Source: Chromobacteriaceae bacterium
Lineage (GTDB): Bacteria; Pseudomonadota; Gammaproteobacteria; Burkholderiales; Aquaspirillaceae
Reading direction: 5' to 3'
Length of the DNA: 7,851 nt
NCBI GenBank assembly: GCA_030151505.1
Contig: JASLDQ010000224.1
Coordinates: forward strand, 1-7,851
Of this stretch, positions 1-5,968 are shown piece by piece. Position numbers and translations under genes: made by a program. Every line of letters begins with the position of its first letter. Within the stretch, counting starts at the first letter, position 1. The notes under the pieces were generated by a model. It ran no database searches. It was not told the DNA's origin and saw nothing but the letters and a program-made list of their open reading frames with translations.

Positions 1-977
1 TCGACCGGCAGGATCTCGTGGTAGGCGTCGTAGTAGGACGGCCGCATCAGGTCGTTCATCGCGGCGTCGACGATGGCGAAGTTCTTTTCCTCGCCCATCT
101 TCAGGTATTCGACCCGGGTCAGCAGCAGGCCGGCGTTGCCGACCAGCGAGCGGCCCGGCTCCATTAGCACCGCGAGGCCGCGGCCCTGCAGGCGCGCCTT
201 GACCGCGTCGGCGTAGGCGGCCAGATCCGGCGGGACTTCGTCCTTGTAGCGGATGCCGATGCCGCCGCCGATGTCGACGTGGTGCAGGCGGATGTCGTGC
301 GCCTCGAGCTGGTCGATCAGCGCCAGCAGGCGGTCGAGCGCGTCGACCAGCGGGCTGACGTCGGTCAGCTGCGAGCCGATGTGGCAGTCGACCCCGACGA
401 TTTCCAGGTTCGGCAGCGACTTGGCCTTGAGGTAGGTGGCCAGCGCGTCGTCGTAGGCGATGCCGAACTTGTTGTCCTTCAGGCCGGTGGAAATGTAGGG
501 GTGGGTCTTGGCGTCGACGTCCGGGTTGATGCGCAGGCTGACCGGCGCCTTCTTGCCCAGCGCGCCGGCGACGAGGTCCAGCCGCTCCAGTTCGTTCACC
601 GATTCGACGTTGAAGCACAGGATGCCGGCTTCCAGCGCCAGCTTCATTTCGTCGACCTTCTTGCCGACGCCGGAGAACACCACCTTCTTCGGGTCGCCGC
701 CGACCGCCAGCACGCGCTGCAGTTCGCCGCCCGACACGATGTCGAAACCGGAGCCGAGGCTGGCGAAGTGCTTGACGATGCTGAGGTTGGAGTTGGCCTT
801 GAGCGCGAAGCAGACCAGATGGTCGATGCCGGAGAAGGCGTTGGAGTAGGCGCTGTAGGCCTGGGTCAGCGCCGACTCGGTGTAGACGTAGCACGGCGTG
901 CCGAATTCTTCGGCGATGCGGGTCAGCGGGACGTTTTCGACGCTGAGGAGACGATTGTGGTAGCGGATGGGCTGCAC
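1..977 (-). CDS. lysA: Diaminopimelate decarboxylase, partial (C-terminus beyond left edge)
   Basis: LysA is the PLP-dependent fold-III decarboxylase that converts meso-diaminopimelate to L-lysine and CO2, the last step of lysine synthesis in the cytoplasm. About 325 N-terminal residues are in the window; the family is usually about 410-420. The sequence reads from a GTG start at 977 (MQPIRYHNRLLSVENVPL). Visible motifs are the PLP Schiff-base lysine K60 in CFALKANSN, HIGSQ at 199-203, the phosphate-binding GGG at 237-239 in DIGGGIGIRY, and EPGR at 273-276. The C-terminal catalytic cysteine region (CESGD type) lies outside. The start is supported by AGGA seven bases upstream, which overlaps the lptM stop codon, so lptM and lysA are probably one transcript. 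The plus-strand reading frame over this gene (279-1262) is a GC-driven shadow. The identification is firm; only completeness is unknown. Confidence 0.96.
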   Translation of the reverse strand, partial: MQPIRYHNRLLSVENVPLTRIAEEFGTPCYVYTESALTQAYSAYSNAFSGIDHLVCFALKANSNLSIVKHFASLGSGFDIVSGGELQRVLAVGGDPKKVVFSGVGKKVDEMKLALEAGILCFNVESVNELERLDLVAGALGKKAPVSLRINPDVDAKTHPYISTGLKDNKFGIAYDDALATYLKAKSLPNLEIVGVDCHIGSQLTDVSPLVDALDRLLALIDQLEAHDIRLHHVDIGGGIGIRYKDEVPPDLAAYADAVKARLQGRGLAVLMEPGRSLVGNAGLLLTRVEYLKMGEEKNFAIVDAAMNDLMRPSYYDAYHEILPV

Positions 978-986
978 GGAAGAGTC

Positions 987-1172
987 CTATTGCGGGTTTG
1001 TCTGGTCCGGCGTTCCGGCCGGTGCGGTGGAGTCGGTCGGCGCGGCGGGTTTGGGCGTCGCCGGGGCGGAAGTCTTCTTGGCGGGTTTCTGGCCGGGCAG
1101 ATAGAGCGGCCCCTTGAAACCGCAGGCGGTGACGGCGAGCGTCGCCGAGAGCAGCAGCGCGAGTGTGCGCAT
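987..1172 (-). CDS. lptM: LPS-assembly lipoprotein LptM (YifL family)
   Basis: This is a 61-residue lipoprotein precursor. Residues 1-16 form a short type-II signal peptide (MRTLALLLSATLAVTA), the lipobox is V-T-A-C with lipidated C17, and the mature protein begins CGFKGPLYLP, the hallmark of the YifL/LptM family. The rest is a low-complexity Pro/Ala/Thr/Lys tail with no visible fold. In E. coli, LptM binds the outer-membrane LptDE translocon and helps the oxidative maturation of LptD; the same role here is inferred from the family. The ATG at 1172 is chosen over an in-frame start at 1193 because AGGAGA sits about six bases upstream and the signal peptide begins there. It is followed by lysA after 9 bases and is divergent from cyaY, as in many proteobacteria. 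Confidence 0.88.
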   Translation of the reverse strand: MRTLALLLSATLAVTACGFKGPLYLPGQKPAKKTSAPATPKPAAPTDSTAPAGTPDQTNPQ

Positions 1173-1258
1173 TGCGTTCTCCTGTGGCCGCACGGCGGCT
1201 GTGGCAAAATCAGCATGTTACCGCATCAACCCAGCGGCGTCCCCGCACGCCGGACAGC
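1173..1258. promoter_or_regulatory. Divergent intergenic region lptM-lysA / cyaY
   Basis: These 86 bases separate the outward-facing lptM and cyaY starts, so they must carry the promoters for both directions unless cyaY is read from elsewhere. A slightly AT-richer patch (about 1203-1220, GGCAAAATCAGCATGTTACC) is the only candidate -10 area. I cannot assign a convincing -35/-10 pair on either strand. The promoter role is inferred from the divergent layout only. Confidence 0.4.
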
Positions 1259-1570
1259 ATGAACGACAGTGAATTTCTCGACCTGGCCGACCAGGTCCTC
1301 GACCGCATCCAGAACGCGCTGGACGATGCCGGCATCGGCGAACCAACCCTGAATGAAGGCGTGCTCGAGATCGAGTTCGACGACGGCGCCAAGGTGATCG
1401 TCAACCGCCACCTGCCCAACCGCGAGATCTGGGTCGCCGCCCGCTCCGGCGGTTTCCACTACCGTTACGACGGGGCCCGCTGGCTCGATACCCGCAGCGG
1501 CGACGAGCTGTTCGCCAGCCTCGCGGTGCTGGTCCGCCTGCACAGCGGCGAGCCGTTCGACTTCTCGTGA
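1259..1570 (+). CDS. cyaY: Iron-sulfur cluster assembly protein CyaY (bacterial frataxin)
   Basis: This 103-residue protein matches bacterial frataxin along its length (E. coli CyaY is 106). It starts MNDSEFLDLADQVLDRIQ, almost the same opening as E. coli CyaY. An acidic first helix (E5, D8, D11, D15, D22, D23) and the acidic strand EIEFDDG (37-43) form the iron-binding ridge typical of the family. The core signature NRHLPNREIWVAARSGGFH is at 49-67, with the conserved W58. Frataxin binds iron and the IscS desulfurase and tunes Fe-S cluster assembly in the cytoplasm. The ATG at 1259 is chosen by homology. The upstream GGA is a weak ribosome site, and an in-frame start at 1163 would run into the divergent lptM gene. 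The stop codon overlaps the start of the next gene. Confidence 0.96.
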   Translation: MNDSEFLDLADQVLDRIQNALDDAGIGEPTLNEGVLEIEFDDGAKVIVNRHLPNREIWVAARSGGFHYRYDGARWLDTRSGDELFASLAVLVRLHSGEPFDFS

Positions 1571-1971
1571 CCGGTTCCGAGTGGGGACTGGCGGGCGTGG
1601 CCGCTTCGGCCTTCCTGTCCGCCACCATCCTGCCCGGCAATTCCGAAATCGCGCTGGCGGCCTATCTGCACGCCTTTCCTGCCCAATGGCCGGCCGCGCT
1701 GGCCCTGGCGAGTCTGGCCAATACCGCGGGCGGCGCCACCAGCGTGTGGCTGGGCCGGCGTCTGCCGCGCAAGGAATTGAACGGCCGGGCGCTGGGCTGG
1801 CTGGCGCGGCGCGGCGCGGCCGCGCTCCTGCTGTCCTGGGTGCCGCTGGTGGGCGACGCGCTGTGTGTGGCCGCCGGCTGGATGCGCCTGCCGTGGCTGC
1901 CGGTGCTGCTCGCCCTCGCCATCGGCAAGACCGTGCGCTATGTGTTAATCAGTCTTCCATTCGTCCTGTAA
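1567..1971 (+). CDS. yqaA: YqaA-family inner-membrane protein (DedA/SNARE-associated-like)
   Basis: This is a 134-residue hydrophobic protein close in length to E. coli YqaA (about 142). Family landmarks are [22 protein letters not shown] (13-34), the small-residue stretch [18 protein letters not shown] (50-67), [24 protein letters not shown] (87-110) and IGKTVRYV (119-126). Three to four membrane segments are likely, around 8-34, 41-62, 84-104 and 110-131. The family is related to the DedA/VTT proteins, some of which move lipids or need the proton gradient; the substrate of YqaA itself is not established. It starts with GTG at 1567 in a GTGA overlap with the cyaY stop and has no good ribosome site of its own, so it is probably translated by coupling. 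rsmA follows 37 bases later. Confidence 0.85.
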   Translation: MTGSEWGLAGVAASAFLSATILPGNSEIALAAYLHAFPAQWPAALALASLANTAGGATSVWLGRRLPRKELNGRALGWLARRGAAALLLSWVPLVGDALCVAAGWMRLPWLPVLLALAIGKTVRYVLISLPFVL

Positions 1972-2008
1972 TGCGCAGGACGCGCGACTTTCTATTCCGG
2001 AATCCCCC

Positions 2009-2788
2009 ATGTCCCATATCCCGAGAAAACGCTTCGGGCAGAACTTCCTGCAAGACCCCAAGGTCATCGACGACATCGTGTCGGCGGTGAACCCGGCGCG
2101 CGACGAAACCGTCATCGAAATCGGCCCCGGCCTCGGCGCGCTGACCAAACCGCTGCTCGACCGCGTCGAGGTGCTGCACGTGGTGGAAATCGACCGCGAC
2201 ATCATCGCGCGGCTGAAAAAGCAGTTTTCGCCCGAGCGGCTGGTGATCCACGAAGGCGATGCGCTGGCGTTCGACTTCGGCAGCGTCGGCAGCGGTCCGA
2301 TGAAGATCGTCGGCAACCTGCCGTACAACATCTCCACCCCGCTGCTGTTTCATCTGGCCAGCTACGCCGGCCGCGTCACCGACATGCATTTCATGCTGCA
2401 GAAGGAAGTGGTCGACCGCATGGTGGCCGAACCGTCCACGCCGGATTTCGGTCGCCTGAGCGTGATGCTGCAGTACCGTTTCGACATGGAGCTGATTCTG
2501 GACGTGCCGCCGGAATCGTTCTTTCCGCCACCCAAGGTCGATTCGGCCGTGGTGCGGATGATTCCCTACCCGGTGCCGCCGCATCCGGCCAAGGACGAGG
2601 CCTTGTTCGCCGAGGTGGTGGCGCAGGCCTTCACCCAGCGGCGCAAGACCCTGCGCAACAACCTGAAGGGGCGGCTGGATGACGCCGGCTTCGAGGCGCT
2701 GGGAATCGATCCGGGCCGCCGTCCGGAAAGTCTGGCGCTGGTCGAGTTCGTGGCGATCGCCAACTATCTGGCCGACCGCGCGGCGTGA
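2009..2788 (+). CDS. rsmA: 16S rRNA (adenine1518-N6/adenine1519-N6)-dimethyltransferase
   Basis: RsmA (KsgA) uses four S-adenosylmethionine to dimethylate two neighbouring adenines in helix 45 of 16S rRNA, a late checkpoint in 30S assembly; its loss gives kasugamycin resistance. This 259-residue protein is near the family length (E. coli 273). It shows [11 protein letters not shown] (6-16), SAM-binding motif [11 protein letters not shown] (37-46), the acidic D62 after strand 2, D84 in HEGDAL, the catalytic NLPY at 103-106, [12 protein letters not shown] (171-182), and the basic C-terminal [11 protein letters not shown] (211-221). The ATG at 2009 has only a weak GGAA six bases upstream, but the N-terminus matches the family exactly. 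It probably shares a transcript with cyaY and yqaA. In E. coli, ksgA instead follows pdxA, so this context differs. Confidence 0.97.
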   Translation: MSHIPRKRFGQNFLQDPKVIDDIVSAVNPARDETVIEIGPGLGALTKPLLDRVEVLHVVEIDRDIIARLKKQFSPERLVIHEGDALAFDFGSVGSGPMKIVGNLPYNISTPLLFHLASYAGRVTDMHFMLQKEVVDRMVAEPSTPDFGRLSVMLQYRFDMELILDVPPESFFPPPKVDSAVVRMIPYPVPPHPAKDEALFAEVVAQAFTQRRKTLRNNLKGRLDDAGFEALGIDPGRRPESLALVEFVAIANYLADRAA

Positions 2789-2863
2789 ACCGGCCGGAAA
2801 ACGGCGGGGCGGACGGGGAAACCGGGGGCCGGCCGGACTGTCATGTATCGTGCATGCGACGGC

Positions 2864-2892
2864 TTGTCAGACATGGATTCGGCTTTTACACT
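2864..2892 (+). promoter_or_regulatory. Putative sigma70 promoter for the glt operon
   Basis: The sequence shows TTGTCA (2864-2869, 5 of 6 consensus bases) and TACACT (2887-2892, 4 of 6) separated by exactly 17 bases. Transcription would start near 2899 and give a leader of about 330 bases before the first ATPase gene. No start site is known, so this is a pattern match in the right place and orientation. Confidence 0.45.
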
Positions 2893-2965
2893 CGCCGCAC
2901 GGCATGATTAGCGTAATCCGCCACAAATGTGCTGAAAATTAAGAAAAACGACTGCTTTGAATAGG

Positions 2966-2993
2966 GTTTCCATCTATTGTCTTCTATGGAAAC
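2966..2993. repeat. Inverted repeat GTTTCCAT-N12-ATGGAAAC, possible operator
   Basis: Two perfect 8-base arms (2966-2973 and 2986-2993) surround a 12-base AT-rich centre. The element sits in the AT-rich stretch, its centre about 60 bases before the start expected from the sigma54 element at 3014-3030. The spacing of the arms suits a dimeric DNA-binding regulator. It could equally form an RNA hairpin if transcription starts at the upstream promoter. I do not recognise it as a known NtrC or AauR site. Confidence 0.4.
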
Positions 2994-3013
2994 GTGGTCG
3001 TAACCTTGGCGCC

Positions 3014-3030
3014 TTGGCGTGCCTCTTGCT
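3014..3030 (+). promoter_or_regulatory. Putative sigma54 (RpoN) -24/-12 promoter
   Basis: TTGGCGTGCCTCTTGCT fits the RpoN consensus YTGGCACGRNNNTTGCW at 11 of the 14 specified positions. It has the invariant GG (3016-3017) and GC (3028-3029) exactly 10 bases apart. It lies upstream of and in the same direction as the amino-acid importer operon, with a start expected near 3040 and a leader of about 190 bases. Sigma54 control of acidic-amino-acid importers is known, for example through AauRS in Pseudomonas. The match and position are seen; the function is inferred. The copy of CCTTGGCG at 3012-3019 is the second of a tandem pair (the first is at 3004-3011). Confidence 0.55.
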
Positions 3031-3077
3031 TTCCGTCTCTCGTTCCGGGTTGATACCGCATCGTTACTTCGTCCCGC

Positions 3078-3102
3078 CCCTGTTCCGCCTACAGGAACAG
3101 GG
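3078..3102 (+). other. Stem-loop in the glt operon leader
   Basis: CCCTGTTCC (3078-3086) and GGAACAGGG (3094-3102) form a perfect 9-bp stem with a 7-base loop. It lies inside the leader RNA of either proposed promoter, about 130 bases before the first gene. There is no T-tract after it, so it is not an intrinsic terminator. It may protect the 5' end or be a protein site; the role is unknown. Confidence 0.45.
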
Positions 3103-3229
3103 TGTGGGTCATGCGGCGCTGGCGGCGGGGCGATGTGCAAGCAGGCGGCCGGAAGTCATGCCATAACCATACGGCTGGCCGCGCGCTCCGTCGTCATCGA
3201 CGCGGGTGCCGGTTGCCATTGAGGAAAAC

Positions 3230-3967
3230 ATGATCAAATTCGTCGACGTGCACAAGTGGTACAACAAGGACCTGCACGTTCTCAACGGTATCAATCTGGA
3301 AGTGAAGCAGGGCGAGGTCGTGGTCGTGTGCGGGCCGTCGGGTTCGGGCAAATCGACCCTGATCCGCTGCGTCAACCAGCTCGAGCCGATCAGCTCGGGC
3401 GAGCTGTGGGTCGACGGCATGAACGTGGTCGATCCGAAGACAGACCTGAACAAGCTGCGTGCCGAAGTCGGCTTCGTGTTCCAGCATTTCAATCTGTACC
3501 CGCACCTGTCGGTGCTCGAGAACATCACGCTCGCGCCGATCAAGGTCAAGAAGATGGACAAGGCCGCGGCCGAGAAGGTGGCCGTGACGTTGCTGGAACG
3601 GGTCGGGCTGGCGCACAAGAAAGACGCGTTTCCGAACCAGTTGTCCGGCGGCCAGCAGCAGCGCGTGGCGATCGCCCGCGGCCTGGCGATGAAGCCGCAG
3701 GTGATGCTGTTCGACGAGCCGACCTCGGCGCTCGATCCGGAAATGATCGGCGAAGTGCTCAAGGTGATGAAGGACCTGGCCGAATCGGGCATGACCATGA
3801 TGGTGGTCACCCATGAAATGGGCTTCGCCCGCGAGGTGGCCGACCGGGTGATCTTCATCGACCAGGGCCAGATTCTGGAGGAGGCCCACCCCGAGGCGTT
3901 CTTCAAGAATCCCCAGCACGACCGGGCCCGCCAGTTCCTCAAGCAAGTGCTGTCGCCGATGCACTGA
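3230..3967 (+). CDS. Polar amino-acid ABC transporter ATP-binding protein (GlnQ/AatP-like)
   Basis: This 245-residue cytoplasmic ATPase belongs to the polar amino-acid uptake family. It has Walker [10 protein letters not shown] (35-43), the Q-loop Q85 in [10 protein letters not shown], signature LSGGQQQR (138-145), Walker B VMLFDEP (158-164) with catalytic E163, the D-loop SALD, and switch H195. All catalytic residues are present. The start at ATG 3230 follows GAGGAAAAC, a good ribosome site; the in-frame GTG at 3206 has none. It is the first gene of the operon, ahead of gltI, and has the same length as the second ATPase at 6630. Their core motifs are nearly identical, but the region 96-135 and the C-terminus differ. 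The wording here is closer to GlnQ-type ATPases ([17 protein letters not shown]), while the distal copy is GltL. It may form a heterodimer with GltL, replace it, or serve another permease. I leave the symbol blank for that reason. Confidence 0.92.
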   Translation: MIKFVDVHKWYNKDLHVLNGINLEVKQGEVVVVCGPSGSGKSTLIRCVNQLEPISSGELWVDGMNVVDPKTDLNKLRAEVGFVFQHFNLYPHLSVLENITLAPIKVKKMDKAAAEKVAVTLLERVGLAHKKDAFPNQLSGGQQQRVAIARGLAMKPQVMLFDEPTSALDPEMIGEVLKVMKDLAESGMTMMVVTHEMGFAREVADRVIFIDQGQILEEAHPEAFFKNPQHDRARQFLKQVLSPMH

Positions 3968-4048
3968 GTTGCCGTGTTCAAGCGGGTCGACGCTGTCGGC
4001 CCGCCGGGTTTTGATTCAAGCGTTGTTTGTCGTACCCCGCCAAAAATA

Positions 4049-4063
4049 GAAGGAGATATAGAT
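4049..4063 (+). promoter_or_regulatory. Very strong ribosome-binding site of gltI
   Basis: AGAAGGAGATATAGATATG (4048-4066) places a full AAGGAG eight bases before the gltI ATG, in an A-rich, unstructured stretch. It differs by a single base from the phage T7 gene 10 ribosome site as used in common expression plasmids. It decides the gltI start at 4064 and fits the need for many more binding proteins than membrane complexes. Confidence 0.8.
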
Positions 4064-4969
4064 ATGCGCTTTGCCACCCGTTTGATTGCCACGGCCGTCG
4101 CCGCCGGCATCTGTATGCCCGCCATGGCCGCCGAGCTGACCGGTACCCTGAAGAAGATCAAGGACTCCGGCGTGATTGTGCTGGCCAACCGCGATTCCTC
4201 GATTCCGTTCTCGTATCTGGGCAATGACCCGCAGAAACCGATCGGCTATTCGGTGGACCTGGCGAACAAGGTCGCCGAGGCGGTGAAAAAAGAGCTGAAG
4301 ATGCCGAACCTGCAGGTGCGCTACAACCTGGTGACCTCGCAGACCCGTATCCCGCTGGTACAGAACGGCACCGTCGACCTCGAGTGCGGCTCGACCACCA
4401 ACAACCTGGATCGCCAGAAGCAAGTGGACTTCTCGGTCGGCATCTTCGAGATCGGCACCCGCCTGCTGACCGCCAAGACTTCCGGCATCAAGGACTTTGC
4501 CGACCTGAAGGGCAAGAACGTCGTCTCCACCGCCGGCACCACCTCGGAGCGTCTGCTCAAGGCGATGAACGTCGAGAAGAGCATGGGCATGAACATCATT
4601 TCGGCCAAGGATCACGGCGAATCGTTCCTGATGCTGGAATCGGGCCGCGCGGCCGCCTTCATGATGGATGACGCCCTGCTGTACGGCGAAATGGCCAAGG
4701 CCAAGAACCCGGCCAACTGGGTGGTGACCGGCAAGCCGCAGTCGTTCGAAATCTACGGCTGCATGCTGCGCAAGAACGATCCGCAGTTCAAGAAGGTGGT
4801 CGACGACGCGCTGAAGGCGACCTACAAGTCCGGCGAAGTGAACAAGATCTACGCCAAGTGGTTCCAGGCTCCGGTTCCGCCGAAGAACCTGAACCTGAAC
4901 TTCCCGATGTCCGACGAGTTCAAGAAGCTGGTGGCTCACCCGACCGACAAGTCGGCCGAGGAGCTGTAA
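4064..4969 (+). CDS. gltI: Glutamate/aspartate ABC transporter periplasmic binding protein
   Basis: This 301-residue precursor of the periplasmic solute-binding protein captures L-glutamate and L-aspartate and delivers them to GltJK. Residues 1-22 are a Sec signal peptide (MRFATRLIATAVAAGICMPAMA) with an AMA cleavage site, so the mature protein begins AELTGTLKKI. Family landmarks are NRDSSIPFSYLG (42-53), GYSVDLANKVA (61-71), the DEBP hallmark DLECGSTTNNLDRQKQVDFS (105-124), STAGTTSERLL (155-165), AKDHGESFLMLESGRAAAFMMDDALL (181-206) and YGCMLRKNDPQFKK (231-244). The two cysteines C108 and C233 are conserved in E. coli GltI and may pair. It lies 96 bases after the first ATPase and is followed by a structured 255-base spacer before gltJ. 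An in-frame upstream start at 3974 is rejected because the signal peptide and ribosome site fix the start at 4064. Confidence 0.95.
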   Translation: MRFATRLIATAVAAGICMPAMAAELTGTLKKIKDSGVIVLANRDSSIPFSYLGNDPQKPIGYSVDLANKVAEAVKKELKMPNLQVRYNLVTSQTRIPLVQNGTVDLECGSTTNNLDRQKQVDFSVGIFEIGTRLLTAKTSGIKDFADLKGKNVVSTAGTTSERLLKAMNVEKSMGMNIISAKDHGESFLMLESGRAAAFMMDDALLYGEMAKAKNPANWVVTGKPQSFEIYGCMLRKNDPQFKKVVDDALKATYKSGEVNKIYAKWFQAPVPPKNLNLNFPMSDEFKKLVAHPTDKSAEEL

Positions 4970-5000
4970 CAATCCGCCGATAAGCCCCTTCGGCGCCGTT

Positions 5001-5026
5001 CAGGCCGTACCGCTCGGTACGGCCTG
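5001..5026 (+). other. Strong stem-loop just downstream of gltI
   Basis: CAGGCCGTACC (5001-5011) and GGTACGGCCTG (5016-5026) form a perfect 11-bp stem with the tetraloop GCTC, 31 bases after the gltI stop. No T-run follows, so it is unlikely to be a full intrinsic terminator. Such hairpins after binding-protein genes commonly block 3' decay and keep the upstream message abundant; that role is inferred here. Confidence 0.6.
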
Positions 5027-5154
5027 CGGATGCGGGGGCAGTCGGTGGTTCTGGGTCGCGCCGCTGGCGCGGCGATGGGGGCGGCCCCGACGTTCCGAGC
5101 CTTGGCTCGGCGGCGCCGGGGAACGCCCTTTCTTGGCTTTTTGGGGCCGGCAAG

Positions 5155-5172
5155 CGGGAGGCGCGCCTCCCG
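5155..5172. repeat. 18-base perfect palindrome in the gltI-gltJ spacer
   Basis: CGGGAGGCGCGCCTCCCG is a perfect 18-base palindrome with no unpaired centre, ending 52 bases before the gltJ start. It could be a protein-binding site in DNA or, in RNA, the base of a hairpin near the gltJ ribosome site. No known regulator site is recognised. Confidence 0.5.
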
Positions 5173-5224
5173 GATCACCGCGTGGCCGTGGCTATGCGGT
5201 GCCGGCTTTCTGTTGGAGATGACA

Positions 5225-5968
5225 ATGAATTACCACTGGGACTGGGGAGTGTTCTTCAAGTCCACCGGCATCGGCCAAGAGATCTACCTCGACTGGTTCA
5301 TTACCGGGCTTGGGTGGACGGTTGCGGTGGCGCTGGTGGCCTGGACGATCGCGCTGATTCTCGGCGGCTTGCTCGGCGTGATGCGGACCTTGCCCAACAA
5401 GACGCTGTCCGGCGTGGCGACCGGCTACGTGACGCTGTTCCGCAACGTGCCGCTCTTGGTGCAGCTGTTTCTCTGGTACTTCCTCGTGCCGGACTTCCTG
5501 CCCGAATCACTGCAGGTATGGTTCAAGCAGGATCTGGCACCGGCCACCTCGGCCTATATCTCGGTCGTGGTGTGCCTGGGGCTGTTTACCGCCGCGCGGG
5601 TGTGCGAGCAGGTACGCACCGGCATCGAGGCCCTGCCGAAGGGGCAGAGCAATGCCGCCTACGCGATCGGCTTCACCCTGCCGCAGGTGTACCGCCACGT
5701 GCTGCTGCCGCAGGCGTTCCGCATCATCATCCCGCCGATGACCAACGAGTTCCTGAACGTGTTCAAAAACTCGTCGGTGGCCTCGCTGATCGGCTTGATG
5801 GAGCTGTTGGCGCAGACCAAGCAGACCGCCGAATTCTCGGCCAACCTGTTCGAGGCGTTCACGCTCGCGACCATCATCTACTTCGTGCTCAACATGAGCC
5901 TGATCAAGCTGATGAACTGGGTGGAAAACCGGGTTCGCATCCCCGGCCTGATCGGTGGAGGTAAATGA
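5225..5968 (+). CDS. gltJ: Glutamate/aspartate ABC transporter permease GltJ
   Basis: This is a 247-residue inner-membrane permease (E. coli GltJ is 246) that pairs with GltK to form the channel. It opens MNYHWDWGVFFKSTGIG, like E. coli MSIDWNWGIFLQQ. Likely membrane segments are about 28-52, 74-90, 110-127, 182-197 and 211-231. The cytoplasmic EAA loop that contacts the ATPase is EALPKGQSNAAYAIGFTLPQVYRHVLLPQAF (split here as 135-150 and 151-165). FRNVPLLVQLFLWYFLVP (72-89) and LGLFTAARVCEQVR (118-131) are close to the family. The ATG at 5225 has GGAG six bases upstream; the nearby ATG at 5219 directly abuts that GGAG and has no room for it. The last codons overlap the gltK start region. Confidence 0.95.
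   Translation: MNYHWDWGVFFKSTGIGQEIYLDWFITGLGWTVAVALVAWTIALILGGLLGVMRTLPNKTLSGVATGYVTLFRNVPLLVQLFLWYFLVPDFLPESLQVWFKQDLAPATSAYISVVVCLGLFTAARVCEQVRTGIEALPKGQSNAAYAIGFTLPQVYRHVLLPQAFRIIIPPMTNEFLNVFKNSSVASLIGLMELLAQTKQTAEFSANLFEAFTLATIIYFVLNMSLIKLMNWVENRVRIPGLIGGGK

Larger units (their letters stand above)
2789..3229. other. 441-base non-coding region between rsmA and the transporter operon
   Basis: No convincing gene is present. The first part (2789-2840) is very GC-rich and holds two copies of the palindrome CCGGCCGG (2790-2797 and 2829-2836). These could pair, but there is no T-tract, so I do not call a terminator. From about 2880 to 2995 the base composition turns clearly AT-richer than anything around it. 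This stretch contains three inverted repeats (2906-2918, 2922-2931, 2966-2993), flanked by a sigma70-like and a sigma54-like promoter. A stem-loop follows at 3078-3102. The region is best read as the control region and leader of the glt operon. Confidence 0.7.
4970..5224. other. Structured gltI-gltJ intergenic spacer
   Basis: This 255-base, very GC-rich spacer is unusually long within an otherwise tight operon and carries at least four inverted repeats: 5001-5026 (11-bp stem), 5057-5071 (6-bp stem), 5095-5110 (7-bp stem) and 5155-5172 (18-base perfect palindrome). An open frame continuous with gltJ crosses it from 5030, but it lacks a ribosome site and its peptide is Arg/Ala/Gly-rich, unlike any GltJ N-terminus. 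The spacer may set the ratio of binding protein to permease, or be a copy of a dispersed repeat inserted between the genes. No T-tract terminator is seen. Confidence 0.6.

Noticed and set aside
279..1262. Plus-strand 327-residue open frame across lysA and lptM
   Set aside because: It is the antisense of clear LysA and LptM coding sequence. Its protein is a V/D/G/R-rich composition typical of reverse-frame translation in GC-rich DNA.
2790..2836. Pair of CCGGCCGG palindromes after rsmA as a terminator
   Set aside because: The loop would be 31 bases and no T-tract follows; short GC palindromes are common by chance here.
2957..3222. Small open frames in the operon leader (2957-3166 and 3019-3222)
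   Set aside because: TTG or weak starts with no ribosome site, peptides without family wording, and overlap with the promoter-like elements. A leader peptide is possible but not supported.
3995..4014. CGGCCCGCCGGGTTTT as a terminator between the first ATPase and gltI
   Set aside because: The stem is only about three base pairs, too weak, although four T follow.
3974..4063. Earlier start for gltI
   Set aside because: It would put 30 residues before a good Sec signal peptide, and the very strong ribosome site points to 4064.
4016..4972. Minus-strand 318-residue open frame over gltI
   Set aside because: Shadow of gltI on the opposite strand; Leu/Val/His/Arg-rich with no recognisable domain. 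The same holds for the minus-strand frames over both ATPases.
5030..5224. N-terminal extension of GltJ by 65 residues
   Set aside because: No ribosome site at 5030, the peptide is Arg/Ala/Gly-rich and crosses several palindromes, and GltJ homologues begin at the MNYHWDWG-type start.
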